This document shows, one piece after another, positions 10,839 to 23,889 of a stretch of DNA of 64,000 nucleotides. The first letter of the stretch is position 1, and each line of letters starts with the position of its first letter. Position numbers and translations under genes: made by a program. This DNA comes from Perognathus longimembris pacificus (taxonomy: Eukaryota > Chordata > Mammalia > Rodentia > Heteromyidae), in assembly GCF_023159225.1 (NCBI RefSeq), contig NC_063168.1:42831562-42895561 (forward strand). Direction: 5' to 3'. The notes under the pieces are model-generated. The model worked only from the letters and a program-made list of their open reading frames with translations. It did not search any database and was not told where the DNA came from.

Positions 10839-11791
10839 CTTATTACAAAAAAGAACCCTCCAAAGAGAAACAGAACTGTGACGATATTGGATAAATATGA
10901 CCCCCAAAATTAAATGAGAGCTAAAAATTTTTATGTGACCTCCAAATCAGAGTTAAACTTAGTCAGAAATATTCAAGTGAATACTATAGTAAACCTTATG
11001 TGCATATTGGTCATTCCAGTCTGCTTCTGTCACTTGTTATGATAATTGGTTTTGTTTTATTGTTGCCCTCCAAATATAGGTGAAAGTTCATTTTGATGAT
11101 GCTTGATGATTGCATGCACTTTGGTAATGACAATAAAATCAAGACCAAGAACATTTCTATTATTCCCTCCAGGTATTAAAATAATATATACAAACAAACT
11201 GTTCTCCACTAAATTTGACCAAGTTCTGTTCTGTTTCTTGTCACCTTAGATTAGTCTTCAATAGATACCTGGAATCATGCAGTGCATCTACCTATATTAG
11301 TCTGCATAAAAATTTAAAACTCATTCATGAGTTTGTACATATGAATAATTTATTCTTTTCATTGATAAGAATACAGTCACGATTTTACATGCATGCATAT
11401 TGATTCACCGAAATCATGTTTATATTAGTGTCCACAGTTGCATTTTATACTTTATACCTCCCCCTGATAGTTAAAATAATACTTTGAAAATAGTACTAGA
11501 TGCTTGGTTGGTTGACTCAACTATCTGGGGATGGATTTTGCTGAGAGGTTTCAGAATGGTTCTTATATGAGCGTGACTCAATGAATGAAAAAAAAATGTG
11601 TTAGAGGCAGCATGGGAAGAGGTAATTCATTGAGCAGTTTTTATTTGGCCATCACAGTATTATTTATGATGGTCAGAAGAAACATCTCATTTATCTTCAT
11701 AAAGAATGTCATGAAGAAATTGTGGTATAATTGTGTTTATTTGGTAGATGAGACAAGCTGGTAAACAGGGGAGCTTGACTACTAAGTCATT
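10839..11791. other. Unique non-coding DNA
   Basis: No recognised repeat or coding pattern. A stretch near 11690-11790 with tggtagatgagacaagctgg faintly recalls an ancient L2/MIR-like repeat, too weak to call. Confidence 0.45.
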
Positions 11792-12152
11792 GCTTTTATT
11801 TGTTTTCTGCCAATACTGGGGATTGAATTCAGGGTATTATGTGTCTGTGAGAGAGGCACTCTACCACTGCACCACACTTTCAGCTCTTTTTTAGCCCTGC
11901 TAATTGTAGAGGAAAAGTCTTATTTTATGTGCCAGAGGGCATGGGTCTGTTTTCCTATGTTGTCGGGGATGAAAGACTTGTGCCAATGTACCCAGCCACT
12001 GTGCTTTCTAGAAATGACCTGCATGCCATCATTTTCAGCCATTGGTGAAAACTGCCTTGTGATTGTCTTTGCCAGGGGTCATCAACAACTACAATCTCTG
12101 CTTTCCACTTTCCAAGTAATTAGGATTACTGGCTTGAATATCCAGCCATTGT
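11792..12152 (-). repeat. Old dID-B1 composite SINE
   Basis: The plus strand shows the antisense dID monomer (caatactggggattgaattc, ggcactctaccactgcacca) followed by one or two antisense B1 units (gtaattaggattactggctt, tatccagccattg). It is heavily substituted. Open frames here, including one of 76 codons, are by-products of the SINE. Confidence 0.65.
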
Positions 12153-12169
12153 TTTAAAACTTGGTACCT

Positions 12170-13140
12170 GATTTTCCCAAAAAAAAATATAGAGAAAAAA
12201 AAAGGGGGAACATGTTCCTCTTTTCCTTTCAGAAAATTAAAGCCTCTCTATTGCTTTCAAATAACTCCAAGGTAGTACTTTTTGCAAGGCACAGTATTAT
12301 TATAAGTGATTTCATAGACTTGCTCTTGTGTTTCTTCCTTAGGCTAGCTAACCTGGTTGTTCCTCAAACAGAATACATGCACCACTCATGGTCATTGTTA
12401 TGTCTATCCTTTAGTATGTTTGCTTCACTCTTTCATATATTCTAAATCTGTTTTAGATTTTAATTCCTTGTGTTAGATTGGACCTCCCTTGAACCTTTCC
12501 TTTGGTTACTCAGCATTTTACTCTTTGTCTCCTTCTTCCCAATCACACTTTGCCCTTTCACATTTGTTAATCATTGCACATTATTTCCTAATATATATTG
12601 AATCACTTTATTAAGTTTACTGGTTGATTCTTGTGTTTCTCTATGGAGCATAAGCTATAAAAGAGAAAAATTTATCTCAAATTTTCTCTGTAAGACAGAA
12701 CAGGCCAATGCTGTAGATGACTTTGCCAGTCAATGAGAGAAAAGGGAACCTACTGTGGGAACTGTTTCAGCCATTTGGGGATAATTAGATGCTATTATCT
12801 TACCCCTTTCCTGTTGTTTGTGACATAACCCAAAATGGCTAATTATTTCTGGTAATTTATGCTTATATTTGCTGTGATTACTTTCAGAAACTTAAGAACT
12901 TTATAAATGATCCTGTACAGAATTGTGTACAATATGTACAGCAGCTGCTGATGAGTGAGAGGAAGAGTACATGAATATTTTTCTTTAATTTTGTAACAAT
13001 GTATTTGTGGTGGTGGACACTCTACTCAGTCAAAAGATTTGATGAAGAATTAGTTCTATTAAGTAATAGAAAATGTAGACCAGTGTTTCTCAATTCATAT
13101 CCTCTTTTTGTGAATTCATGAATACAAAGTATCCTCCTTT
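12170..13140. other. Unique non-coding DNA
   Basis: No coding signal. Three TGTACA motifs occur within 27 bp (12914, 12926, 12935), followed by gcagctgctg. This may be chance, or part of a conserved element that alignment could test. Confidence 0.45.
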
Positions 13141-13204
13141 GCTGGTACTGGTGGTTCATGCCCATAATCCTAGTTACTCAGGAGCCTGAGAGCTGAGTAT
13201 AATT
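13141..13204 (+). repeat. Truncated B1-like SINE fragment
   Basis: Contains gctggtactggtggttcatg, ataatcctagttactcagg and gcctgagagctga, the left part of the B1-Geo type. The rest is replaced by a (TG)n tract. Confidence 0.7.

Positions 13205-13205
<1 letters not shown>

Positions 13206-13257
<52 letters not shown>
13206..13257. repeat. (TG)n microsatellite
   Basis: A pure TG run of about 26 units directly joined to a truncated SINE. Confidence 0.97.
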
Positions 13258-13258
<1 letters not shown>

Positions 13259-13789
13259 TATTCAGAGGGTTTATTTTTGAAATTGCTGTTTGTTATATAG
13301 CTATATAGTGAGGTCCATAGTATTCTCAGCTGATTCTGTGGTTACAAAGCATGTTACTTAAATGTTTGTGTTTATATGGAAAGCACATAGAAAATAAGAA
13401 GTTCCTAGTGAATAACAGGACAAAGACTTGAAATAATCATTCAATCAGCTGAATCCTTGTGGCTGAAAGAAAAAAAAAAAAAGAACAAAGTGATAACATT
13501 GCCAGAACTCTGAAAATGAGCCAGAATTTTAATAGGTATTGGAACATGCTGAGGCCTGCATTGGGCACAAATGAAACCTTCACTCACCACGTAATTTTGC
13601 TTATGAATTTATATCTTGACCCAATATTTATGTCACTATTATTATAACACTTTCCTATAGAGACAAAGTGGAAGCCCCCAATTCAATAAAAAAAAATAGC
13701 ACATAGTAAAGATTTCTTCAACATTACTGCATTTCAAATGTTGAATAGTTCTTAAGGAACATCTTTTGGTCCTTTAACACTAAAACAAT

Positions 13790-14012
13790 CCAGGGGGTGC
13801 TGATGTCTTATAATTTTAATCTTATGTATTCAGAAGGCTGAGATCTAAAGATGGTGGCACAAAGCCTTCCAAGAACAAAAAGTCTGAGAGACTTTTCCTC
13901 CTATTAACCAATAAAAAAGCTGGACTGAAGGCGTGGTGAAGTAGTAGATCACCATCCATTCACAAGCAACCAATCAGAGATAGAGTGTGAAACCCTGTGT
14001 CCAAGTCCCCAT
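13790..14012 (+). repeat. Old B1-Geo SINE
   Basis: The left unit retains aggctgagatctaaag and the linker retains ctgagagacttttcctccta and ttaaccaataaaaaagc. The right unit is a degraded Geo (aaaccctgtgtccaagtccc). No clean tail. Confidence 0.65.
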
Positions 14013-14394
14013 TCACATAAATAAAAATAATCAGTCTAGATTAAGCAGACCAAAGCCTATTCCAACTCTATAGGGAAGTGAACCGGTGAATTTGACAACC
14101 ATACTAAATTTCTCATTAGAAATCCTACAAGTTCAAAAGTTTTATTTATGGTAAAAGTCCTTTAGTGTTAAAATATGAAAGACTTAACTGGGTGATTTTT
14201 TTTACATTAGCCAGATTATCAGCAACTAAATAGAGATCCAACAATGCATTTATCTACTTTAATTATCAGGAATTTATAGATATATTTATAAACATGTTAG
14301 TTGGTCCTCTAGGAAGCAGATACTGACATGTACCTAAGGGTACAAAAAGTAACAAAGTAGTGAGTAAATTGAATGAAAACTTCAGATGTTGTGC

Positions 14395-14555
14395 TAAGGT
14401 TAGATTAACTTTAAAAATTATGGAATCATGGTGTATAGAGGGGTTACAGTTACATAACTCAGGCAATGAGTACATTTCTTTTTGAAGTGTCACCTCTCCC
14501 TCATTTTCTCCCAGGTTTTCCCGTCCTGATACCACATCCCACCAAGTTGTAGATT
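14395..14555 (-). mobile_element. L1 3'UTR fragment
   Basis: The order of short motifs (gttacagttacataactcag, tgagtacatttctt, acctctccctcattt) parallels the 3'UTR of the L1 at 9903-10100 on the same strand. No ORF2 sequence is attached. Probably a heavily 5'-truncated L1 insertion. Confidence 0.55.
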
Positions 14556-14559
14556 AACT

Positions 14560-15520
14560 TTCTGGACAGTAACAGTCTGATTTGTAATGTAGAATGAATG
14601 ACAATAATATATATTCTGCTATTGCCAAACAATGGCAGAGTTTCTTCATGTTGTGACAATCATAAAAAAAAAAAAAAACAAAGACAATAAGACAAGAAAG
14701 CAGATTCTTACAGCAGGTTGTTATGAAATCCATCAGGTCAACAGAAGACATTTCTTAATCAGAGACAGCATCTAAGAAGTGATTTATGCTAATTATCATA
14801 TGAAAATCAAACAACAGGGAAGCCACAGAATTCAAATTGAGTACCTGTGTTATTGTTCTGATTTGATGTGATTATTAAGACTACATTGTCAGGGGAACTG
14901 GAAATCTGCTGTTGTCAAAACAGAATTTTGTCTAAAATGCAAGCAACATTTTACTGTTTTTTTTCTGGAGCTAATAATGCATTGTAATTGCTGTACTATG
15001 CAGAAAGGAAGTAAGAGAAAAGAATGCAAAGAGATAATGAAGGAGAATAAAAGAGACACCATGAATTACAGGATTTCTGTTAACTCTTAGTTACATGATA
15101 ATTTGGCAATGTTCTTTTCCATGTGCATCTTTCAGAAGTCCATTCTACTCCCACACTCCCTTTCCCTTTAGAACTGACTAGTATAGAATAACTGCCATTG
15201 GAAAAATCAGAGGAAATGCTGAATTTTAACCTACCCCGAATATATGTCATGAACTTTGTTTCTTTCCAGCATCCATGCATTGTGCCTGGACCAATTCTCT
15301 TTCTCTTATAATCTCTAAAGCATTTTTTATTGTTTTAAATTCAGTCTTCTTTTAGCTGTTTGATGTTTGGGAGTGATCTCCAAATAATTTGCTTGAAACT
15401 GTACTTCAAGAAAATATTGAGGAAGTTTTAACAATTGTAAGATCCAGAGAAATAAGATAAATTCTTTGTGTGCCCCTGGGTTTAATTGTGCCATTTTTTC
15501 TTGCCCTTTTTGTTGCTGTT
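14560..15520. other. Unique non-coding DNA
   Basis: Only an A-run at about 14664-14679 stands out. No coding or regulatory pattern that I can support. Confidence 0.45.
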
Positions 15521-15525
15521 GTTTT

Positions 15526-15595
15526 GATTTTTCTGAGGATTGAATTCATAGCCTCAAATATAATTGGCAAACTATCACTGACCTGTAGCACATGT
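15526..15595 (-). repeat. Decayed dID monomer
   Basis: The plus strand reads ctgaggattgaattcatagc, then gcaaactatcactgacctgt, the antisense of the ID-like body. Short and divergent. Confidence 0.45.
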
Positions 15596-15660
15596 TACAA
15601 GTTGTTAAGGGTATTCTGAATATTCCAGCTTTCTCTTCCAAAATACCAGCTTTGAGAAAT

Positions 15661-15665
15661 TCAGT

Positions 15666-15712
<47 letters not shown>

Positions 15713-15767
15713 CACCCACAACCACACCTACACATACATATATATATACTATATACACAAATATATA

Positions 15768-15811
<44 letters not shown>
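15661..15811. repeat. Compound microsatellite (TA)n ... (CA)n
   Basis: (TA)n at about 15669-15709, a degenerate CACA/TATA spacer, then pure (CA)n at about 15769-15810. Alternating AT can extrude cruciforms and CA can adopt Z-DNA. Open frames of 77 and 87 codons across it are repeat artefacts. Confidence 0.95.
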
Positions 15812-15812
<1 letters not shown>

Positions 15813-15819
15813 TTGTCTA

Positions 15820-18800
15820 TGTTAGGATGATGGCCAATAAAATGATTACTGTCAAATAAAAATAAAAGTGCTGCTGATTTTAATTGCTGAGCCTTTTCTC
15901 TGTATCTATTTTTTATTCTGCAAAATAAAGTTAGCTAATTATTTTGTACTTTGATATGAGTCTTGCAACTTTGAAATCAGACTAATGAATTCGGAGTTGA
16001 AGGCTTCTTAACAGAGTTTTTTCAGTCTATGTTTTCAACATTAAGTGCCTCCTCCTTAGTGAATAAATCTCACTTTTTCCTTCACCATAAGTATGAATTT
16101 AGTGAATGAAACACAGTAGCATAATTAAATGTGTGTAACGGTTATTAAGTGTTATACAGCAATATACCTCAAAAGAGGATTTCAAAGATATGATAACTCT
16201 TAAAATTCTGTTTCAAACCTACCAAAATTTGTAGTGGCCATATCTTTTTGGTTGGTGAAAATATAAATTCTCATGAAACTAGTTTCATTAGTTTCCTTAA
16301 CTTTACAAGAAACATGTAGGAGGGATTATTACTATCTACCATAACAAGTATCCCCATTTTCTGTCTAAGAAAACAGAATTCTTTTAAATTAGTTGCTCAG
16401 TCCTTTTCTTAAACAATACACACATACACAAGGCCCAAAGAGCTTTCTATTCGAAAAATATGTACTTGTGAGTTGGTGATCGAGACTGTAAGTCTAATGT
16501 ATTTCTTTGGATAGTTGACACCTTAAACTTTACAGAGAAAAGGATGGCTATTGTTAGAGATAAATGACTAAAACTAAAAGAGTATCCTCAAAGGACACTT
16601 AAAAGTTGCCAGGCAGTGTGTGAGCAAACATCTTATGACTGTTCAGTCATTTGCTGTTTCTTAAGTGGACATATTGTCTGCTTCACACAAATACTCCCAC
16701 CCAACCACCCAAATGACTATTGATAGAACACAGACTTTAATAAGATAATTTGCTTCCATGCAGTAAATAGCTTCCCTTGGGCTTTCAAAGTCACATTTAA
16801 AATCTTTTTCTGTTTTGAAATCTTAGGAGGTTTTTGTTTTATGCATTTCTTGTCTAGTTAATTATGTATGCCACAATACAGTATTTTAATTAGGAATACT
16901 TATTTTATAAAAACAATATTTGAACTTTAGATTATTCTAGAATTGTTAAGCAAGCCATCATTTTATTGTTATCCCAACAGATAACCCATGAAACGACAAT
17001 ATGATAACACATATTCAAGAATACTAAGTACATTTTGTTTCATAACTTTTTCTATCACCCCCATCCTTTTTATTGTCTTTATTTCTTGTATCCTCACAAT
17101 ATTCTTAGTACAATTTATCTTGCTATTTGTAGTAGTATTTGGTGGGCACCTTTACATGTAATTTTGTATTAAGCCATCACTGTATGCTTATTTTATTCTC
17201 TATTATGTAACTTACAAAGAAGCATAAAAATGGATTTTCTCATCTGTGAAATGATCAGAAAAGATGTTTGTTAGTTAACCCCTTCAACCCCCCCAAATCC
17301 TGAAAGCTTACTTCACTTTATATTACAGAGTTCTTTATATTTAATCTATGAGTTGAATTCTTACAGATAATTTGTTTTGTGGTTCTTTTTTCCTCTCAAA
17401 GAATTCTTTAAGGAAAGAATTACCTATATTCCACTTTAAACTCTTGTCTTTCTCATCTAAACCAAATAATACAAGTAAAAAGTGTGCAAAGAAAATTTTG
17501 CAATATAAAGTTTAGCCATTTGCAGTATAAATAATGTCCATCACCTTCTGAAGAGTTTGTGATGTAGAGCATGTCCCAGATTCATCACCAAGCATCCCAT
17601 TTCAGTGGAATTTTCTTTCACACTGAAAGCATTATGGGAATTGGTAATCATACTCACTACTTGGTTTCTCAAATCTCCTGGGAAAAATTCAATTTCATAT
17701 TTTCATTCTGTTTTGTCAGAAGTTTGTATGCTCTTTGACCTGAGGGATTTGATTTAATATGGCTTTTTTGGGTTATCATAGGCTTTGATTAGATTTCCTT
17801 CCTCAGGTATAAATACTTGTTAAAATAAGCATTCAAATATGTGTTAATATTTTTAGTTATATTTAAATTTATAATATTAACCAGGTTGGCATTGTTTGTA
17901 GTTCTGTTTATGGTAATTTATGGTTAGTGAATATATCTGTTGGAACATTTCGCTTGAATTTTAAACATGCATGTTCTAAGTCCTAACTTTCCTGATTGAT
18001 AAATATTGAGTCAAGTCACTATTTGTAGATAAAAAATGTCTAAGTATTAGAATGTCACAGTCAACCAGAAAGAACAGCACATGCTGTCACATCCAGCGTG
18101 ATACATTTTGTAAAATTGTTGCATAAAGATGAGCCCTTTTGTGCTACCTTACAAGGTTGCTATAGTTACAGAGTATTGCTTTATGGGAATTCCACTTTCT
18201 TTAGTGATATTGGATAACAAACCTGAAGTTCTCCTCTTGCAATATCCTTAAATCTCTTTCAAAAATAACTGCCTTTGTAAAAAGATTCAGAATTATTTTC
18301 ACAATTATTCTTTTCCTTCCATCCATAAATAAAGTAGTTTGAATTAGAGCAGAGAAAAATAACACCATTAAACATATGTTTACCACCCAGTCACTGAACA
18401 GAGAACAAAATTTTGTTCCCCATGCAAACTGATATTTGGCAATGTCTAGATAAATCTTACTATTATATTTTCAAAAAGGAAATATATTCTCAGCTGGTAA
18501 ACTTCAGTTACCAATCTCATTAAAGCACATAGGTTTCTCTGTTTTTGTAACTTAATTTAGAGAAATAAAAATGGAACAGTCAAGCTTACAAAAGGATTTT
18601 GTATATCTGTAAACAGTGAGATTTCAAACTGCCATAGTTTCACATTTTCGTGGTTGAGTACTTCAATTTTTGTAACAGATAGTATGATCTGGGGGAACAA
18701 AAGTAAGGTTCTCATTCTACAATGGCTAAAATGCCACTTATTATAGACCAATATATGAATGCATACTCTCTAGTCATATTCCTTCCTCCACATAAAGAAA

Positions 18801-19430
18801 CACAAGGAAGGTTTTCCCACCTTTAAGTATTTGGGGTCCTTTTGAGAGCTACTTAAACTGCCATCATTTCTAAATATCTACCCAAATGGTTCTGGCAACT
18901 CTATTAAAATAGTTATATAGTTTAATTATAGATATCTATATATCTAAACACATCTTATGAAATAGATGAATTTATCTTGTCTATATCACAGTAAATAGTT
19001 CCCGAATATGATTTTGTTTTCATCACCTTCAGATCTCTCCATTAAGCATGACTAGGTCCTTTACAGTTTCATTGCACTCAAAAACCATCAACAAACAATA
19101 TGCTAAACAATAAACTCAGAGATTGCTAGAGTCTACACATGAAAACAGTGGCATGCTAAAACTTGTTGTTATTGTTGTTTCTAGTAAAAGAAATATGCAT
19201 CTCTATTATTTTATCAAATCACTTAATGTGGACTTACTTTATGGAACAGACCTCCGCCCTTACAATTATTTGAATGTCACACTAATATACATACATGAGG
19301 CAAAAAGAATGGTTCAATGATCTTCCTAGAATGGAGATTTGTAGACTACAGATTACAATAGTAACAAGACTAGAATTGAGACAAAGTATATTACTTGGAG
19401 AAATACATTATGAGGTGTAGAAAAAGATAA
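15820..19430. other. Unique AT-rich non-coding DNA
   Basis: About 3.6 kb with no dispersed repeat that I can name. A MIR-like tail (ttttctcatctgtgaaatga near 17235) is possible but too short to call. A 16-bp perfect palindrome lies at 16273-16288. No exon-like frame. Confidence 0.5.
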
Positions 19431-19439
19431 ACTATGTAC

Positions 19440-20110
19440 AGAGACTATCTTGTCACTATTATAGTTCTGGAATTCTTAGCCCAAGCAATAAGACAAGAAA
19501 AGGATATTAAAAGGATTCAAAGAGGAAAGAATTGATTACACTATCCCTACTGCAGATGACATGATTTTATACCTCAAGGACAAAACTCCACCCCCAAACT
19601 CCTAGAGCTGATCAACCACTTTGTCAAAGTAGCAGGATACAAAAGTAATTCACACAAATCAGTACTCTGTCTGGATGCCAGTAATGTAGCACAAAGGGAA
19701 ATCATGAAACAACCCCATTTGCAATAGCCGCAAAAAAGAAAAACCTAGGAATTTACTGAACCAAAGATGTAAAAGATCTTTATAGTCAAAATTATAAAAA
19801 TATGAAGAAAGAAATAAGAGGACACCAGGAAATGGAAAGATCTTCCATGTTCATAGATAAATAGAATCGATATTGTGAAAATGGCCAAAAATAATATACA
19901 AATTCAGTGCAATCCCCATTAAAATCACAATGATGTTCTTTACTGAGATAGAGAAAATAATCCAAAACTTTATACATAACAACAAAAGATATAGAGTACC
20001 CAAAGTAATTTTAGACAAAAAAAAGCAATGTGGGTGGGATCAGAGTACCATATTTCAAACTCTGGTAAAGAGCCATAATAACAAAGACAGCTTGGTATTG
20101 GTATCAAGAA
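19440..20110 (+). mobile_element. Decayed L1 ORF2 fragment
   Basis: The translation matches the reverse-transcriptase/thumb part of mammalian L1 ORF2 across several frames. The region after the catalytic motif is recognisable from the cttagcccaagcaataagac segment, through caatccccattaaaatcaca, to the ttggtattggtatc segment. One frame at 19930-20112 reads FFTEIEKIIQNFIHN. Frameshifts and stops break the frame. Both ends are cut inside ORF2, with no 3'UTR or tail, so this is an internal remnant. It is in the opposite orientation to the L1 at 9.9 kb. Confidence 0.9.
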
Positions 20111-20192
20111 AGAAAGAAAAAGGGAATTCACTTATGATCTCAAAACTCAATACTGTTACCTCCTAGAATTCCCTACTGCTCTAATAGCATTA

Positions 20193-20194
<2 letters not shown>

Positions 20195-20239
<45 letters not shown>
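20195..20239. repeat. (CA)n microsatellite
   Basis: A pure CA run shortly downstream of the L1 remnant. Confidence 0.97.
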
Positions 20240-20241
<2 letters not shown>

Positions 20242-20244
20242 TAA

Positions 20245-21266
20245 CTACTTGGTATCATATGATATATAGTATTCTGAAACTATCTTTGGTTACTTGACCA
20301 AAATTGAAAGTTATTTTTAGTATCATTTATAGAATTATTAGCATCATTCATTAGTATTATTCCTTTCTAATTGCTACAAGAGAAACTTTTTAATTTGGGA
20401 TAACCTAAGAGATCCACAACTTAACACCTTAACCTTTATGTCTTACTGGTAGAAAAAATATCCTCTCCAAAAGACAACTCATTTCCCTTAAAAATACATA
20501 GATACTGGAAGGCTTGGTGGTCCTTACCAGCTTGTTCTTATTTGAAAATGATTTTCATGAAAATTTCTTTGAAAGTCTAGTCAGAGATTGAGCAGTGTTG
20601 TCATCCTGAACACCAATTCAACTCACCTAAGATACAGTATGTGGTATTTAGTTAGTGCTCTGTGTGCTCTTAACATAGTTGCTTTCCATGTATTTTTCAG
20701 AATTAATAGTCCCAGATTGCAAATTTTCAGATGTGATATAAAAAATGTAAACCTACCCAGACTAGAAACTATGTGAATATTTCATACTTTATGGAAGCAT
20801 TTAGAATTTTGTAATCCACAACCTAACCTACTTTATGAGCATTCATTTTTTTCTGTGAATTGCTGCTTTGTGTAGGGTAATCTGTGAAAAATGTACTGAA
20901 AATTCATTCTAAGTATGTATCAGTTAGTATCTAGATTTAAGGAAATAAATAATGCTAAATATATTTCAAAATGAATAAACATGCTATGGGGAAATACCTG
21001 CTTTGAAAATACTTCGGTATACATTTTGGGTGGAAATGTCAGGTTTTTGGATAAGCTGAAGTTTGTAGTATAATGACTGACATTGATTTTCTCAATAAGT
21101 AATTACATTTCATTTAGTTTTTATTCTTTTCTGAGAACACAATGAAGAAACAAGGAGTCAATGGAGGAAAGGGATGATCGTAGGTAAATAGACTTATAAC
21201 AGTGAATTAACATCATGGTTAGATTTTTGTTGTTATTAATTCAGAGGATTTTTTTAATATGCAATT
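20245..21266. other. Unique non-coding DNA
   Basis: No repeat or coding pattern recognised. Confidence 0.5.
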
Positions 21267-21281
21267 TCACACATTCTTTTT

Positions 21282-21488
21282 TTTTTTTTTTTTTTTGGCC
21301 ACTCGTGGGGCTTGGACTCAGGGCCTGAGCACTGTCCCTGGCTTCTTTTTGCTCAAAGCTAGCACTCTGCCACTTAATCCACAGCGCCACTTCTGGCTGT
21401 TTTCTGTATATGTGGTGCTGGGGAATCGAACCCAGGGCCTCATGTATTCGAGGCAGGCACTCTTGCCACTAGGCCATATCCCCAGCCC
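21282..21488 (-). repeat. IDL-Geo dimeric SINE
   Basis: Minus-strand copy: T-run, then antisense Geo (ctcagggcctgagcactgtc, agctagcactctgccactta) and antisense IDL with B box (ggaatcgaacc) and terminal cccagccc. It is bounded by a perfect 15-bp target duplication, tcacacattcttttt, at 21267-21281 and 21489-21503. Integrity and duplication mark it as recent. Confidence 0.95.
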
Positions 21489-21894
21489 TCACACATTCTT
21501 TTTGAAGGGAGGAAGAAAAATTATTTAGTAGACAGAGCATCAAAGTAGAGATGTTCAAAAGTAAAAAATGCATCTTTTTAGTAGAAGTTGTATTGAAATT
21601 GTTTTCCTCACACAATGAATACATGGAATAATAAATAGACTTATTTAAAAGGCAGATCCTTAAGTTAATTTTTAAAACCTTAGAAACTATTATACATGTG
21701 TTGGCTGTGAATATTTGGATTGCTACAATCATTATTGACACATAAATAGGGTTTAGTTAATAAAATTTTGATGAATGCATTGTTGAGAGGCTTGTTATTC
21801 TGCTCTTGGAAGCTAACTTATGTCAGACCTATGGGGGAAAAAAATCACTTATTGTGTCAAATAGAAGTCTGAGTTGCTTAGTTGATTCTTTTTT

Positions 21895-22205
21895 AATTCT
21901 TTAGTGCCAGGGTTTGAACTTGGCCTTAAATTTACAAAGCAAGTGTTCAGCTACTTGAGTCAAACCTGTAGCCCTAATTTTGCTTTTGCTATTTTTTGAA
22001 TATGGTATCATGATTTTGCCTGGCTGTTTCAAACCTTGATTTTTCTATCTATACTGCCACATAGCTGGAATTATTTGAGCAAACTACTGTAACTGGCTTG
22101 TTGTTTGGGATAGAGTCTCGCTATGCCCATGTTGACCTTGAATTTCAATTTTTGCAATCTTCAATTCTCAGTATTGTGGAATTATAGATACACACAATCT
22201 TCTCT
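21895..22205 (-). repeat. Old trimeric dID-B1-B1 SINE
   Basis: The plus strand shows antisense dID (gtgccagggtttgaacttgg, gctacttgagtcaaacctgt), then two successive antisense B1-like units (first with tagctggaattatttgagc, second with gatagagtctcgctatgccc and gtggaattatagatacac). A heavily substituted copy. Confidence 0.6.
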
Positions 22206-22209
22206 GCCA

Positions 22210-23620
22210 TAATAAGCAAGAGGTGAATTTATTCCGTCATAAATTTATACCTTATAAATTTGTGATTATATTCTTGCATTATATTTATTTTAAATACTTT
22301 TTTGTTTTAGCAAGCACTTTTTTTCAGTATAACTGAATAAATTTACTCTATTTGAAAATTTCCCAGTATTATTAAAATGTATTTCCCACTGTTTGACCAT
22401 TTGTTGCATGATAGAGTTGTTTGCAGTTTAACAAACAAAATGAGACAAAATGGAAGGAGAAGATAACTACATTGGCATTGTATCTGGTAGTTAGTAAACC
22501 CTTAATTAACAAAAAGCAATGTCAATTTATCTGAAAAAATCAATGAAAGCCTATAAAATACTGTGCCTAAAGAGCAAGTGAGTTTATATGGCATAGCATA
22601 TATTAAAGTGCCTATCCTGAAGATTATTTGTTTTTTTTTTGTTTTCTTTAGTCAATTAGAAATGTAGTATCATCTTAGATTTTCAGAATATCAATATTCC
22701 CAGTGTCAGCTGACCAAAGGAAAAATAAGAGATTGTATGAGACTGGGTGACTGGAGCTAGATATCTATCCCAAGTAATTAGAAACAAAGTTTAAATGTTT
22801 TAATAAACATTTTACTTATAATCTTGTATCTTTTACTGATTCCTTCAAAGAGAAAGAGTATCAACCTCCATTAGCTGTTGGGTATTTGTATGTGTGTTTT
22901 GGACATGTGATGAAGAATAGCAAAGCAAATGTTCCTGCAGTTTCCACGTTTGGGAACAAAATATACAGGGAAGAATAGCATTTGACTATGTCACTGTCTT
23001 CCACGTGTCTGGATATATCCCTGTTGTCATGAAAAATCCCTGGGACAGGAGGCATCTTTAAGCTAATGTTTAAAAAACATATTTTTCTTGCTCCCATAGC
23101 CCAATTTGAATGGGCGGCTGTATTGCATGGCCAAAAGCATGCTAGAGATCAGTTCCATTTAAAAGAATGCCTTAGAGTATCTTCTTAATGCTGCTTTCTG
23201 TAGCACAAGCACAAACACAAGCTGATTGTATTCGTTTCTGAAAGCAGGTACTTATATCTGAAGATGACTACAGGCATACTCAGGCCCTTCAAAATAACCA
23301 GTAAAACAGGTGAAAGAGTAGATGGACAGTAATTACTGACCACAGGCAAAAAGCAGGATAGGTTCCATCTGCCCCCTGTCACGTAGACCTTTGTCATTTT
23401 TATTTTGAAGGATTGCTTGTTGAATTGCTATGTTTGATCTCTGATAGCTTATGTGGGCAAATATTCTGTTTTAAGAAAGGACTTTGAAGTATTATGGAGG
23501 AACAATGAGAGACTTCATTTTGGAAGAAAAAACCAGTTCAGATCTTCTACAACTTTGCTTTCTAGACTCATATCAAACCTCATGTACAAAGGTTGAAAAA
23601 ATAAAGCCACAATCAAATAT
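22210..23620. other. Unique non-coding DNA
   Basis: A minus-strand open frame of 78 codons at 22861-23097 has a mixed, fairly protein-like composition. It lacks any recognisable domain, splice context or upstream promoter, so I do not call it a gene. The rest is background. Confidence 0.45.
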
Positions 23621-23889
23621 ATCTAAAAATGAACTGGTAAATTAAAATTAGTAAGTAAACTTCCCTGCTGGTTTACAAACACTTCTAGCATTGGTTCATT
23701 GCTTCTATCAGCTCAGGTTCTACAGTGAATCTGAAAGTGTGTGTGTGTTCTGATAGACAAATATTTATAGATGCATAAAGTGATAGAGAGTAGGGAGAAG
23801 TATTTATCAATTCACTTTGAGGAAGGGCTTTTTGTAATTTTGGGGACTAGTAAGTCAAAAGTTTCTTGGTACACATATAATTCACTTGA

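Noticed and set aside
13078..13140. Possible DNA-transposon end (accagtgtttctcaa)
   Set aside because: One short terminal-repeat-like motif without a partner end or target duplication.
15546..15825. Cys-Val and Tyr-Ile repeat proteins on both strands
   Set aside because: Translations of (CA)n and (TA)n tracts.
19440..20110. Functional reverse transcriptase gene
   Set aside because: The L1 ORF2 piece is cut at both ends and broken by frameshifts and stops.
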